Origin: an uncultured Alloprevotella sp.
Lineage (GTDB): Bacteria > Bacteroidota > Bacteroidia > Bacteroidales > Bacteroidaceae
NCBI GenBank assembly: GCA_944322095.1
Contig: CALUNU010000008.1
Location: 33,399-97,398, forward strand
DNA: 64,000 bases
Direction of reading: 5' to 3'
A program made the position numbers and the translations under genes. The notes beneath the pieces were generated by a model. It was not told the origin of the DNA. It searched no databases and was given only the letters and a program-made list of their open reading frames with translations. Shown in pieces: positions 35,385 to 44,620 of the stretch. Within the stretch, counting starts at the first letter, position 1. Every line of letters begins with the position of its first letter.

Positions 35385-37115
35385 ATGGCAAATCATTATA
35401 GCGATCATCCCGAGCTGAAATTCGAGCTCAACCACCCGCTCATGAAGCGGATTGTCGAATTGAAGGAAAGATCCTTCCGCGACAAGGATACCTACGATTA
35501 TGCGCCCCTCGACTACGAAGATGCCATGGACAGCTACGACCGTGTGCTCGACATCGTGGGCGAAATCAGCGCCACGACGATAGCCGATAATGCCGAGGGC
35601 GTCGACCTGGAAGGCCCGCACCACGAGGGCGACCGCGTGCGCTATGCCGAAGGCACGGCGCGCAACCTCGACGCCATGGTCAAGGCCGGCATGAACGGCA
35701 TGACGATGCCCCGCAGATATGGCGGCCTCAACTTCCCCATCATGCCCTACACGATGTGCGCCGAGCTCGTGGCCGCCGCCGATGCAGGCTTTGGCAACAT
35801 TTGGAGCCTGCAAGACTGCATCGAAACGCTCTATGAGTTTGGCAACGAAGATCAGCACGCGCGCTTCATCCCCCGCGTATGTGCAGGCGAAACGATGTCG
35901 ATGGACCTCACGGAGCCCGACGCCGGGTCGGATCTGCAAAGCGTCATGCTGAAAGCAACGTACAGCGATGAAGAGGGCTGCTGGCTGCTCAACGGCGTGA
36001 AGCGCTTCATAACGAACGGCGACGCCGACATCCACCTGGTGCTGGCCCGTTCCGAAGAGGGCACGACCGACGGCCGCGGCCTCTCCATGTTTATTTACGA
36101 CAAGCGTCAGGGCGGCGTCAATGTGCGCCGCATCGAAAACAAATTAGGCATACACGGGTCGCCCACCTGCGAGCTGGTATATAAAAATGCACACGCCGAG
36201 CTTTGCGGCGACCGCAAGCTGGGCCTCATCAAGTACGTGATGGCGCTGATGAACGGCGCCCGTCTGGGCATTGCGGCCCAGAGCGTGGGCATCAGCCAGG
36301 CCGCCTACAACGAGGGATTGGCTTATGCCAAGGATCGCGAGCAGTTTGGCAAGGCCATCATCAACTTCCCCGCCGTTTACGACATGCTGGCCCTCATGAA
36401 GGCCAAGCTCGACGCCGGCCGCGCCTTGCTCTATCAGTGCGCCCGCTACGTCGACGTATATAAAGCGCTCGACGACATCGCGCGCGAACGCAAACTGACG
36501 CCCGAAGAACGCCAGGAGCAGAAGCGATATGCCAAGCTGGCCGACAGCCTCACGCCGCTGGCCAAAGGCATGAACTCGGAATATTGCAACCAGAACACCT
36601 ACGACGCCATTCAGATCCACGGTGGCAGCGGCTTCATGATGGACTACCCCATTCAGCGCTACTATCGCGACGCCCGCATCACGAGCATTTACGAAGGCAC
36701 GACGCAGTTGCAGGTGGTGGCCGCCATCCGCTACGTTACCAACGGTAGCTATCTGGCCCAGATGCGCGAGTTTGAAGCTGCCCCCTGTTCCGACGAAATG
36801 AAACCGCTGCAAGAACGCGCCCGCAAGATGGCCGATCTCTACGACCAGGCTGTGGCTTACGTAAAGGATGCCAAGGATCAGGAGCTGCACGACCTTTGCG
36901 CCCGTCACCTCGTCGAGATGGCAGCCGACGTCATCATGTTGCACCTGCTCGTTCACAACGCAACGCAGTCGCCCGAGCTCTTCGCCAAGAGCGCCCGCGT
37001 ATATGCCAATTTTGTGGAGGCCGAAGTGGCCAAGCACCACACGTTCGTCATGAACATCTCGGCCGACCAGCTCTCCGACTACCGTCAGGAAACTTCCGTG
37101 GCCGAGGCCGAGTGA
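35385..37115 (+). CDS. Acyl-CoA dehydrogenase (ETF-linked)
   Basis: The 576-residue protein is longer than the ~380-residue short-chain class because of N- and C-terminal extensions. Visible are MDLTEPDAGSDLQSV (FAD/substrate signature), RFITNGDADIHLVLAR, DREQFGKAI and QIHGGSGFMMDYPIQRYYRDARITSIYEGTTQLQ with the catalytic Glu in IYEG. The C-terminal helical tail (about 480-576) is typical of the Bacteroidota homologue. The operon with etfBA suggests butyryl- or short acyl-CoA oxidation/reduction; direction and chain length are not evident. Confidence 0.93.
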   Translation: MANHYSDHPELKFELNHPLMKRIVELKERSFRDKDTYDYAPLDYEDAMDSYDRVLDIVGEISATTIADNAEGVDLEGPHHEGDRVRYAEGTARNLDAMVKAGMNGMTMPRRYGGLNFPIMPYTMCAELVAAADAGFGNIWSLQDCIETLYEFGNEDQHARFIPRVCAGETMSMDLTEPDAGSDLQSVMLKATYSDEEGCWLLNGVKRFITNGDADIHLVLARSEEGTTDGRGLSMFIYDKRQGGVNVRRIENKLGIHGSPTCELVYKNAHAELCGDRKLGLIKYVMALMNGARLGIAAQSVGISQAAYNEGLAYAKDREQFGKAIINFPAVYDMLALMKAKLDAGRALLYQCARYVDVYKALDDIARERKLTPEERQEQKRYAKLADSLTPLAKGMNSEYCNQNTYDAIQIHGGSGFMMDYPIQRYYRDARITSIYEGTTQLQVVAAIRYVTNGSYLAQMREFEAAPCSDEMKPLQERARKMADLYDQAVAYVKDAKDQELHDLCARHLVEMAADVIMLHLLVHNATQSPELFAKSARVYANFVEAEVAKHHTFVMNISADQLSDYRQETSVAEAE

Positions 37116-37154
37116 CAAGAGGCGCTTTACGCCTGGCAACAGGTGAGATAACGT

Positions 37155-37196
37155 AAAAGAGATGGCTCCTTCCTCATCGAAGGAGCCATCTCTTTT
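37155..37196 (+). terminator. Intrinsic terminator of the etf-acyl-CoA dehydrogenase operon
   Basis: AAAAGAGATGGCTCCTTC pairs perfectly with GAAGGAGCCATCTCTTTT around a 6-nt loop. Confidence 0.92.
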
Positions 37197-37274
37197 GCAT
37201 TCATGTCGCCATGCAAGGCTGTGCAGACGTGGGGAAGAGTGGCATCGGCCACGGTCTTCGCCCAACAACGCAAA

Positions 37275-37311
37275 GCAGGACAAACAGCTGAAAGCTTGCT
37301 GTTTGTCCTGC
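37275..37311 (-). terminator. Terminator-like hairpin after tRNA-Pro
   Basis: GCAGGACAAACAGC (37275-37288) pairs perfectly with GCTGTTTGTCCTGC (37298-37311). It is followed on the minus strand by TTTGCGTT, six bases past the tRNA 3' end. Confidence 0.75.
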
Positions 37312-37316
37312 TCTTG

Positions 37317-37389
37317 TCGGAAAGAGGCGACTCGAACGCCCGACCCCTACGTCCCGAACGTAGTGCGCTACCAACTGCGCTACTTTCCG
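37317..37389 (-). tRNA. tRNA-Pro(CGG)
   Basis: The minus strand folds into a standard cloverleaf: acceptor CGGAAAG/CTTTCCG, D arm GCGC..GCGC, anticodon stem CTACG/CGTAG with loop TTCGGGA (anticodon CGG), and a T arm with TTCGAGT. The discriminator is A. CCA is not encoded. It reads CCG codons, which suits the high GC. Confidence 0.95.
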
Positions 37390-37518
37390 ATTGCGCTGCA
37401 AAAGTACTACTTTTTTTTGATGGTGCAAAGTTTTCGTTACGAAAAAAGATCCCAACCCTTTTATGATGTGTGAAAGGGTGGGGCCTTCGCTTTTCTTTAT
37501 CCGAGCAGCCTCTTGTTC

Positions 37519-38583
37519 CTACTTGTCCACGGTTACGTCGATGGCTATTTTCGGATGGTTCGGGTCGTTGGTGATGAGTAATACGCGTCGGCGGCCGCGG
37601 AAGTGCTGGCTGTCGGCGCTTACGGTGATTTTCAGTTTTGTGCTTTCTCCCGGTGCGATGCGCCGTTTGCCGAGCTTCACACCGATGCCGGGGTTATACA
37701 CTTGCAGGGTGCGTATGACGAGGGGCGATTTGCCGTCGTTGCTCAGCGTCAACTGTCCGCGCACGCGTTTCTTGCCGCCCAAGCTTCCCAGATTGATGTT
37801 AGTGCTGTCGATGACGGCCACGGGGATGCGGTCCATTTCCTCGGGCGTGAGGTCAAACTCGGGCAGCAGCGTGGCCGAAACGGTGATTTCGTTGTCTTTG
37901 TTCACGCGGTCGCCCGGGAAGCGGCTCAGATAGACCTGGGTCTGTGTCAGGCCCATGTTGTGCAGGTGCTCGCTGTCGAGCGTCACGCGGATGCGGCCCA
38001 CGCGTCCCGGCCGCAGCACTTTCGGGTCGGCTTCGGCCGTAAGATATTTGGGCAGGTGCATCAGTTCGGGGCTGTATGGCTCTTTGCTTGTGTTGAGGAT
38101 GATGATTTCTTCCTGAGGCGTGTCGCCGCGATATACGTCGTCAAATTCCAGTTCGTTGGTGTTGAGATAGATGTCGTCGATCTGGTAGGGAAATTCACCC
38201 GAGTATTCTTTCTTCCTGATGACCACTTGTCCTTTCAGGCCGAGATAGGCGGGTTCGTCCGAGGCGTTGGTGTAGACGGCTATGCTTTTGTGGAAATGTC
38301 CGAGCAGTTCCGAGTCGTACGTAGCGCTGATGGAGCCTGTTTCTCCGGGGCCGATGGGGTCGTGCGTCCATGTCACGGCCGTACAGCCGCAGTCGGTGCG
38401 TACGTTGTTGATGTATAGGTCGCTGTTGCCAACGTTCGTAACGTAGAAGGTGGTAAGCCCGGGCACGTGCCACGTGAGCATGCCGAAGTCGTGCTCGTCC
38501 GTTGCGTATTGGGCCACGGGCTGCGCATATATATGAAGGGCAGCCGGCAGGAGGCCGGCTAAGGCAAGAAGAAAACGTTTCAT
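37519..38583 (-). CDS. DUF1573-type secreted protein
   Basis: The ATG at 38583 gives a signal peptide (MKRFLLALAGLLPAALHIYAQ) and a 354-residue protein. DUF1573 is recognisable by HDFGMLTWHVPGLTTFYVTNVGNSDLYINNVRTDCGCTAV with its DCGC motif, then GETGSISATYDS. Two further Ig-like beta modules follow (TLSNDGKSPLVIRTLQ). Function is unknown; the domain is common in secreted Bacteroidota proteins. Confidence 0.88.
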   Translation of the reverse strand: MKRFLLALAGLLPAALHIYAQPVAQYATDEHDFGMLTWHVPGLTTFYVTNVGNSDLYINNVRTDCGCTAVTWTHDPIGPGETGSISATYDSELLGHFHKSIAVYTNASDEPAYLGLKGQVVIRKKEYSGEFPYQIDDIYLNTNELEFDDVYRGDTPQEEIIILNTSKEPYSPELMHLPKYLTAEADPKVLRPGRVGRIRVTLDSEHLHNMGLTQTQVYLSRFPGDRVNKDNEITVSATLLPEFDLTPEEMDRIPVAVIDSTNINLGSLGGKKRVRGQLTLSNDGKSPLVIRTLQVYNPGIGVKLGKRRIAPGESTKLKITVSADSQHFRGRRRVLLITNDPNHPKIAIDVTVDK

Positions 38584-38677
38584 GTTGTGGTGGTTCAAGG
38601 GGCATTCTCCGCAGCCGGGAGTGTGACGATGCACAAAGAGAAGTCTTTTTGTCTCTGCTGCCGGCCCCTGTCAGTTG

Positions 38678-38685
38678 CAAAGGTA
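38678..38685 (-). promoter_or_regulatory. -7 element TACCTTTG for the DUF1573 gene
   Basis: TACCTTTG lies 95 nt upstream of the start on the minus strand, divergent from pflA. Confidence 0.55.
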
Positions 38686-38751
38686 AGAAAAATTTCATAT
38701 TTCTTCTTTTCAAGGCTTTTCGCCTCGGCTCACTTTTAAGGTTTTATGTGA

Positions 38752-38808
38752 AAGAGGAAGGAAAAGCTTGCTTTTCTTTTTCTTTTCACTCGGCTTGCAC
38801 TATCTTTG
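38752..38808 (+). promoter_or_regulatory. Hairpin-promoter repeat upstream of pflA
   Basis: GAAAAGC/GCTTTTC is followed by a T-rich run and CGGCTTGCACTATCTTTG. The -7 element TATCTTTG (38801-38808) ends 5 nt before the ATG. This is the same family as upstream of mnmA and of the glycosyltransferase at 46307. Confidence 0.7.
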
Positions 38809-38813
38809 TCCCC

Positions 38814-39581
38814 ATGGAAATGAAAGAAATGAAGACGAGAGGTGATGCCGCGGTGCTGCGCGTGCATTCGTATGAGAGTATGGGGACGTTCGACGGGCCG
38901 GGCCTGCGCTATGTGGTCTTTTTGCAAGGCTGCCCGTTCCGTTGCCTCTATTGCGCCAACCCCGATACCATCGACGCAGTGGGCGAGAGCCGCGAGACGC
39001 CCTTGGATTATATTGTCGAACAGGCTGTAAGCATGAAGCCTTTCTTTGGTAAACGGGGAGGTGTCACCTTTTCGGGCGGCGAGCCCACGGTGCAGGCCCG
39101 CGCCTTGCTGCCTCTGGTCAGGCGCTTGCACGAGGTGGGCATCCACGTGTGCCTCGATTCTAACGGCGCGGTGTGGAACGACGACGTTGAGGCCCTGCTG
39201 ACCGAGGTCGATCTGGTGCTGCTCGACGTAAAGGAGATCAACCCCGAACGTCACCGCCGGCTGACAAGCCGCGACAACGGCCGCACGCTGCAAACGGCCG
39301 ATTGGCTCGAAGCGCACGAAAAACCCTTCTGGCTGCGCTATGTGCTCGTGCCGGGATGGAGCGATTTCGAGGAAGACCTGCGCGCCCTGGGCGACCGCTT
39401 CAAAAACCATCGGATGATTGAGCGCGTCGAGCTGCTTCCGTACCACACGCTGGGCGTCCACAAGTACGAAGCCATGGGGTGGGAGTATCGTCTGAAGGGC
39501 GTCAAGGAAAACACGCCCGAACAGATCGACCGCGCGGCTGCATTGCTGCGCAGCTACTTTCCGCAGCTCATTGTCAACTGA
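38814..39581 (+). CDS. pflA: Pyruvate formate-lyase activating enzyme
   Basis: The radical SAM protein (255 residues) uses its 4Fe-4S cluster to make the glycyl radical on PflB. Visible are the cluster motif CPFRCLYC, the SAM-binding FSGGEPTVQ, DSNG and LLDVKEI. An ATG 6 or 15 nt later could also start it. pflB lies 17 kb away on the opposite strand, unlike the usual adjacent pair. Confidence 0.94.
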   Translation: MEMKEMKTRGDAAVLRVHSYESMGTFDGPGLRYVVFLQGCPFRCLYCANPDTIDAVGESRETPLDYIVEQAVSMKPFFGKRGGVTFSGGEPTVQARALLPLVRRLHEVGIHVCLDSNGAVWNDDVEALLTEVDLVLLDVKEINPERHRRLTSRDNGRTLQTADWLEAHEKPFWLRYVLVPGWSDFEEDLRALGDRFKNHRMIERVELLPYHTLGVHKYEAMGWEYRLKGVKENTPEQIDRAAALLRSYFPQLIVN

Positions 39582-39607
39582 CGCCGCGTGCCAGAAATAG
39601 CAACGAC

Positions 39608-39636
39608 AGAGGCCTCCCTTGCGGGGCCTCTTTTTT
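39608..39636 (+). terminator. Intrinsic terminator of pflA
   Basis: AGAGGCC and GGCCTCT pair, followed by TTTTTTG. Confidence 0.88.
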
Positions 39637-39786
39637 GTGTGCGGCTTCGTCTTTTCTTGTCTTTTCGTCCCACTTCTTAAATAGTTGGGCCCCTGCGGGG
39701 AGCGTTCGGCCTTTTCTTATTTTTCAGGAACGCAACGCCCGCTTTTCTTCGTAAACTTGTCATCGCAATCCTAAACATTCCAAGCT

Positions 39787-40911
39787 ATGAGATTACAGAG
39801 CAGTTTATTGATGGCGGGGCTGATGCTCGTTTCGGGCGCGGCTTTCGGTCAGACGTCGGCAACGGCTCAGCCGGTGCCCGGCGGTGAGGAAAAGATAGAG
39901 TTCAACCCGCATGGCTTCTTGGGCGTGCAGGGTGGCATAGGCATTACGCGCGGCGAGGCCAAGACGAAAGACCTCATTTCGCCTGCGGTGGCCGTTTCGG
40001 GCGGCTATCTGTTCAACCCCGTCGTGGGGCTGCGCGGAAGCGTGAACGGCTGGCAGGCCAAGGGTGGCTGGTCGGCGCTCGCTAAGGACTATAAGTTCAA
40101 CTTTGCTCAGGTCAATGCCGACGTCATGTTCAACCTGACGAACCTTATCGGCGGCTACAACTATAAGCGCGTGGTCGATATGTATGCTTTCGTCGGCGTC
40201 GGTGCCAACTATGCGTTCGACAACGACGAGGCTGTGGCTCTGGCCGGCCAGCCCGGTTGCACGATGGAGTATTTGTGGACGGACAACAAGTTCTTTGTGG
40301 CCGGCCGGGCCGGTCTGGGGCTCGACTTCCGCCTCTGCGACCGCGTGCGTTTCAATCTCGAAGGGAACGCCAACCTCTATTCCGACCATTTCAACTCGAA
40401 GAACGGCGGCAACGTCGACTGGCACTTCAACGTGATGGCGGGTTTCACCTTCCATCTTGGCAAGACGCATAAGAAGTCGGCACCGGCCGTTCCCGCCACG
40501 CCCGTCATAGCGCCCGTGGAGGAGCAGCGCGAAGAGCCCAGGCCCGTCGTGAAGCCCGTCGAGGAGAAAAAGCCCGTCGAGGCTCCGAAGGCCAAGGCCG
40601 AGGAACACGTGTTCTTTAAGATCGACTCGTACGCCGTCCGCTCGTCCGAGGAGGCCAAGGTGGCCCGTCTGGTCGAGTTCCTGAAGAAAAACCCGCAGGC
40701 CAAGGTGACCGTCACGGGATATGCCGACGCCAAGACCGGGCGCGGCGATTACAACATGTCGCTCTCCAAGAAGCGCGCCGAAGCCGTGGCCGCCCTGTTG
40801 CGCAGCAAGGGCATCGACGCCGCACGCATCACCGTTGCGGCCAAGGGCGACACCGTGCAGCCGTTCCAGGTGAACGCTGAAAACCGCGTGACGATCTGCG
40901 TGGCCGAGTAA
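39787..40911 (+). CDS. OmpA-family outer-membrane protein
   Basis: The 374-residue protein has a signal peptide (MRLQSSLLMAGLMLVSGAAFG) and an eight-strand-type barrel (about 25-220). A Pro/Glu/Lys linker follows (EEQREEPRPVVKPVEEKKPVE), then a C-terminal OmpA peptidoglycan-binding domain (VTVTGYADAKTGRGDYNMSLSKKRAEAVAALLRSKG). It anchors the outer membrane to the cell wall. TAAACTTG at 39752-39759 is a near-consensus -7 element. Confidence 0.9.
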   Translation: MRLQSSLLMAGLMLVSGAAFGQTSATAQPVPGGEEKIEFNPHGFLGVQGGIGITRGEAKTKDLISPAVAVSGGYLFNPVVGLRGSVNGWQAKGGWSALAKDYKFNFAQVNADVMFNLTNLIGGYNYKRVVDMYAFVGVGANYAFDNDEAVALAGQPGCTMEYLWTDNKFFVAGRAGLGLDFRLCDRVRFNLEGNANLYSDHFNSKNGGNVDWHFNVMAGFTFHLGKTHKKSAPAVPATPVIAPVEEQREEPRPVVKPVEEKKPVEAPKAKAEEHVFFKIDSYAVRSSEEAKVARLVEFLKKNPQAKVTVTGYADAKTGRGDYNMSLSKKRAEAVAALLRSKGIDAARITVAAKGDTVQPFQVNAENRVTICVAE

Positions 40912-40951
40912 GGCTCCAGCTTCACACCTTTTTCATTTTGGTACAGGTGGG

Positions 40952-40992
40952 AAAGGGCGCATCCGTTCGTTCGGGTGCGTCCTTTCTTTTTT
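40952..40992 (+). terminator. Intrinsic terminator of the OmpA-like gene
   Basis: GGGCGCATCC pairs with GGGTGCGTCC (with G-T pairs), followed by TTTCTTTTTT. Confidence 0.75.
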
Positions 40993-41048
40993 ATCCTGCG
41001 GTCTGCACTTCGTTGCGGCCGCTCACGGCGCTCCGCATGCCGAAAAGC

Positions 41049-41090
41049 AAAGGCGCACCGTCCGACGAGTACGGACGGTGCGCCTTTTTT
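41049..41090. terminator. Bidirectional terminator between the OmpA-like and ABC permease genes
   Basis: AAAGGCGCACCGTCCG pairs perfectly with CGGACGGTGCGCCTTT. There are T-runs on both strands, so it can end the converging transcripts. Confidence 0.88.
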
Positions 41091-41146
41091 GCTGCCGCTG
41101 CCGGCTGCGTCGGCCCGTGCGCGGGGCGTTGCAGCCCGGGGCGGCC

Positions 41147-42457
41147 TTATTTATAGCGCAGCCATTTGGCCATTTCCTTGAACGTGGGCTTTTTGCCATA
41201 CATCAGTATGCCCACGCGGTATATCTTTCCCGACAGCCACACGAAGAGCAGCGCCGTGCCATAGAGCAGGGCGAGCGAGAGCAGCTCCTGCCAGAGCGGC
41301 ACCGAGAACGGTATGCGCACCATCATGACGATGGGCGACGTCAGGGGAAACATCGACGACCAGAACGCCAGCGGCCCGTCTGGGTTTTCGGCGCCGTAGA
41401 TGCCGGCGTAGAGGCCGAAGATCATGACAACCGTGGTGGGCATGATAAATTGTGAGCTGTCCTCCTGGGCGTTGATGGACGCCCCCACGGCGGCAAAGAA
41501 CGAGGCGTAGAGCAAGTAGCCTCCCACGAAGTAGAGCACGAACATGATGCCCAGCTCGGCAAAGGGCAGGTTCATCAGTGCCGCCATCATTTCGCCCGAG
41601 CCGTCGGTGGCGGCCTCGGTCATGGCGGGGTTCGCTGCGGTGAGGGCCGCCCCCTCCTGCGCCGTGGCGGGGTCAAGGCCGAAGAGGTGCCAGCACACGC
41701 CCAAGATGGCGGCCACCATGCCTGCCCAGATGATGAGCTGAACGAAGCCCACAAGGGCCACGCCCACAATTTTTCCCATCATCAGCTGGAACGGCTTGAC
41801 CGACGACACCATCAGCTCCACGATGCGGTTGGTCTTTTCCTCCATGACGCTCTGCATCACCATGCCGCCATAGGCCAGCACGAAGAAATAGATGAGCATC
41901 GTGAAGAGCAGGCCGGCCACGGTGGCCAGGTCGGTGTCGGAGGCCGTCTCGCGTCCCGTCTCGTCCCACTTTACGGTGCGCACGTCCACGGCCGCGCCCT
42001 GCACGTCGTCGATGATGCGTTCCAGCCCCTGCACGTTGTAGGCCGCCAGCTTGTCGCGCCTCACCTGTTCGCTCAGCACGTTCTCGGCGAGCGAGCTCAG
42101 GTCCGACGGCACCTCCGTGCGCGAATAGATGGCCACGGCCGCGGGGTGGGTGGCCAGGTCGGCTGTGATGGCTATGACGGCCTCCACCTCGCTTGTGTCG
42201 CTGCGCAGGTCGGGCGTGACGGCGGCGGCCGGCACGAAGCGGTACGAGGCGTCGTCGCGGAACAGGCCGGCGTAGCGTCCCGTCTTGTCGACCACCACGA
42301 CGGTTTTCTGTTCGCCGTCCTTGATGCCCGCCAGCCACACGGGCACGAAGATGAGGGCGGCAAAGATGAACGGCATGAGCACCGTCAGCAGAATAAACGA
42401 TTTCTTGCCCACGCGGGTCATGAATTCGCGTTGTATGATGATAAGCGTCTTGTTCAT
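41147..42457 (-). CDS. ABC-2 type transporter permease (NatB-like)
   Basis: The ATG at 42457 gives MNKTLIIIQREFMTRVGKKSFILLTVLMPFIF. The in-frame stretch upstream overlaps the ATPase gene. The 436-residue protein has a first helix, a large extracytoplasmic domain (about 45-200), and five more C-terminal helices. The conserved MEEKTNRIVELMVSSVKPFQLMMGKI is typical of NatB-like ABC-2 permeases. Its start overlaps the stop of the ATPase gene by 4 nt. Substrate unknown; Na+ export is one possibility for this family. Confidence 0.9.
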   Translation of the reverse strand: MNKTLIIIQREFMTRVGKKSFILLTVLMPFIFAALIFVPVWLAGIKDGEQKTVVVVDKTGRYAGLFRDDASYRFVPAAAVTPDLRSDTSEVEAVIAITADLATHPAAVAIYSRTEVPSDLSSLAENVLSEQVRRDKLAAYNVQGLERIIDDVQGAAVDVRTVKWDETGRETASDTDLATVAGLLFTMLIYFFVLAYGGMVMQSVMEEKTNRIVELMVSSVKPFQLMMGKIVGVALVGFVQLIIWAGMVAAILGVCWHLFGLDPATAQEGAALTAANPAMTEAATDGSGEMMAALMNLPFAELGIMFVLYFVGGYLLYASFFAAVGASINAQEDSSQFIMPTTVVMIFGLYAGIYGAENPDGPLAFWSSMFPLTSPIVMMVRIPFSVPLWQELLSLALLYGTALLFVWLSGKIYRVGILMYGKKPTFKEMAKWLRYK

Positions 42458-43389
42458 GGCTTCTGTTGTTGAGGGGCGGCAGAGGCTCCGCCCACGGTTT
42501 TCAGGAAAATGTCGTTCATCGATGGCAGCAGTTCGCTGAACGCGCGCACCTCCACGCGGCCGGCCAGCAGGGCCACCAGCTCCGAGTTGGTCAGCGCGTC
42601 GGCCTTGCGCAGGCGGTAGTGGTCGACCCCGGCCACCTGGTGGGCGGCCGTCACCTCGTAGCTCCCCGCCTCGCTTTCCAGGCGCGGCCCGGTGCAGGTC
42701 AGTTCGTAGAGCCCTGTGCGGAAGCGGCTCTTCACCTCGCTCACGTTGCCGCTGAGCACCACCTGTGCATGGTCGATCAGGGCTATTTCGTCGCATATCT
42801 CCTCGACCGACGCCATGTTGTGGGTCGAGAAGATGACGGTGTGGCCCCGGTCTTTCAGGCGCAGAATTTCCTGCTTCAGGCGTTCGGCGTTGACGGGGTC
42901 GAAGCCGCTGAACGGCTCGTCGAAGATGAGCAGGGGCGGCTCGTGCAGCACCGTGATGATGAACTGTACTTTCTGCTGCATGCCTTTGGAGAGCTCTTCG
43001 AGCTTCTTGTCCCACCATGGCATGATGTCGAACCGTTCGAACCACTCCGTCAGCCGGCGTTTGGCCTCGGCGTGCGTCAGCCCTTTCAGGCGGGCCAGGT
43101 AGATGGCCTGCTCGCCCACTTTCATTTTCTTGTACAGGCCGCGCTCCTCGGGCAGGTAGCCGATGCGCATGACGTCTTCGGCCGCCAGCGGGCGGCCGTC
43201 GAAGAGCACTTCGCCGGCGTCGGGCGCCGTGATGCGGTTGATGATGCGTATGAGGGTGGTCTTGCCGGCGCCGTTGGGGCCCAGCAGACCGAAGATTTTT
43301 CCGCGTGGCACGTCGATGCCAACGTCGTTCAGCGCGGTGTGGCCGGCATATCGTTTCACGATGTGGCGCGCGCTCAGGAATGTTTCCAT
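42454..43389 (-). CDS. ABC transporter ATP-binding protein
   Basis: The 311-residue protein has Walker A GPNGAGKTT, Q-loop region IGYLPEERGLYKKMKVGEQ, the signature LSKGMQQKVQ and Walker B LLIFDEPFSGFDPVN, followed by the switch His in STHNMASVEE. The C-terminal ~80 residues form the accessory domain common in NatA-like ATPases. It pairs with the permease downstream by an ATGA overlap. Confidence 0.94.
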   Translation of the reverse strand: METFLSARHIVKRYAGHTALNDVGIDVPRGKIFGLLGPNGAGKTTLIRIINRITAPDAGEVLFDGRPLAAEDVMRIGYLPEERGLYKKMKVGEQAIYLARLKGLTHAEAKRRLTEWFERFDIMPWWDKKLEELSKGMQQKVQFIITVLHEPPLLIFDEPFSGFDPVNAERLKQEILRLKDRGHTVIFSTHNMASVEEICDEIALIDHAQVVLSGNVSEVKSRFRTGLYELTCTGPRLESEAGSYEVTAAHQVAGVDHYRLRKADALTNSELVALLAGRVEVRAFSELLPSMNDIFLKTVGGASAAPQQQKP

Positions 43390-43446
43390 GTTGTGTCGGT
43401 TGGTTTGTCGGGGTTGATGTGTGGAGTGTGGGCCGGCGGGGCGGGC

Positions 43447-44211
43447 TCAGGGCTGGCTTTCGCCCTCGACGAACTCTTCCAGGAAGAGGTGCTCGCCGTC
43501 GTAGATGGCGTAGGAAAACTGCGAAATCCAGTCGCCCAGGATGACCAGCCGGGTCTGGCGCGCCAGCATGAGGTCGAGCTCGATGTGCCGGTGGCCGAAG
43601 ATGAAGAAGTTGATGTCGGGGTGCGTGCGCAGATAGTCTTTGGCAAAGATGACGAGCTCCTCCTTGTCCTCGCCCATGTAGGCCGGCTCTTTTCCGTTCT
43701 CGCGTTTCAGGCGGCTGCGGCGGGCCCATTCCAGGCCGAAGGCCATGCCCCACCGCGGGTGGAGCGCGGCGAAGAGGCGCTGGCACGTCGGGTTGTGGAA
43801 GAGGCGGCGCAGGGCCTTAAACTTGCGGTCGGTTGTGCCTAGGCCGTCGCCGTGGGCCAGATAGAAGGTCTTGCCGTATATTTCCATCACGGAGCTGCGC
43901 GGGTGGAGCGTCACGCCGCACTCGCGTTCCAGGTAGTCGCCCATCCACAGGTCGTGGTTGCCCGTGAAGTAGTGGACCTCGACGCCCAGGTCGGTCAGTT
44001 CGCTGATTTTTCCCAGAAACCGCGTGTAGCCTTTGGGCACCACCGTGCGGTATTCGTGCCAGAAGTCGAACATGTCGCCCAGCAGATAGATGGCTGCCGC
44101 CTTGTGCTTCACGCTGTCGAGGAAGTTGGCCAGGCGGCGTTCCTGCATGCGTCCGTGGGGAATGGCCAGGCTGCCCAGGTGGGCGTCCGAGAGGAAATAA
44201 ACGTTTTTCAT
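43447..44211 (-). CDS. lpxH: UDP-2,3-diacylglucosamine diphosphatase (LpxH-type)
   Basis: The 254-residue calcineurin-like phosphoesterase has the metal motifs SDAHLGS, LGDMFDFWHEY, TGNHD, AHGDGLG and FGHRHIE. LpxH hydrolyses UDP-2,3-diacylglucosamine to lipid X in lipid A synthesis at the inner membrane. The Arg/Lys-rich helix (RRSRLKREN) fits membrane association. Assignment rests on family features; a related phosphoesterase role cannot be fully excluded. Confidence 0.85.
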   Translation of the reverse strand: MKNVYFLSDAHLGSLAIPHGRMQERRLANFLDSVKHKAAAIYLLGDMFDFWHEYRTVVPKGYTRFLGKISELTDLGVEVHYFTGNHDLWMGDYLERECGVTLHPRSSVMEIYGKTFYLAHGDGLGTTDRKFKALRRLFHNPTCQRLFAALHPRWGMAFGLEWARRSRLKRENGKEPAYMGEDKEELVIFAKDYLRTHPDINFFIFGHRHIELDLMLARQTRLVILGDWISQFSYAIYDGEHLFLEEFVEGESQP

Positions 44212-44237
44212 CTTCGCGTTTTTTCAGTTTGGTCGGT

Positions 44238-44558
44238 TCAGAGGAAGCCCAGCTCGAGCTTGGCCTCCTCGCTCATCATGTCTTTGTCCCATTCGGGTTC
44301 GAAAACGAGGTTCACCTTCACCTCTTTCACGCCTTCGATGCCGCTGAGCTTCAGGCGCACGTCCTCGGCGATGAAGTCGGCCGCGGGGCAGTTGGGGGCG
44401 GTGAGCGTCATGTCGACGTCGAGCGTGGCGTCGTCGTGCAGGTCGATGCGGTAGACGAGGCCCAGGTTGTAGATGTCCACCGGTATTTCGGGGTCGTACA
44501 CGGTTTTCAGCACCTCGACGATGCGTTCTTCGGTTTTCAGCTTTTCTTCTTGTGTCAT
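44238..44558 (-). CDS. MIP18/DUF59 family protein (SufT-like)
   Basis: The 106-residue protein matches the MIP18 domain: VLKTVYDPEIPVDIYNLGLVYRIDL, then LTAPNCPAADFIAEDV with the conserved Cys, and VNLVFEPEWDKDMMS. Such proteins assist Fe-S cluster assembly. It is 26 nt upstream of lpxH on the same strand. Confidence 0.92.
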   Translation of the reverse strand: MTQEEKLKTEERIVEVLKTVYDPEIPVDIYNLGLVYRIDLHDDATLDVDMTLTAPNCPAADFIAEDVRLKLSGIEGVKEVKVNLVFEPEWDKDMMSEEAKLELGFL

Positions 44559-44571
44559 AAGGCCTTGTTTT

Positions 44572-44620
44572 AATTGTCCATTGTCAATTGTTCATTGTCA
44601 ATTGTCCATTGTCAATTGTT
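44572..44620. repeat. Tandem 14-bp repeat ATTGTYCATTGTCA between radC and the SufT-like gene
   Basis: About three and a half units of ATTGTYCATTGTCA fill the 61-nt gap and end exactly at the radC stop codon. The units match the ends of the MITE-like element at 4079-4307. Confidence 0.85.
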
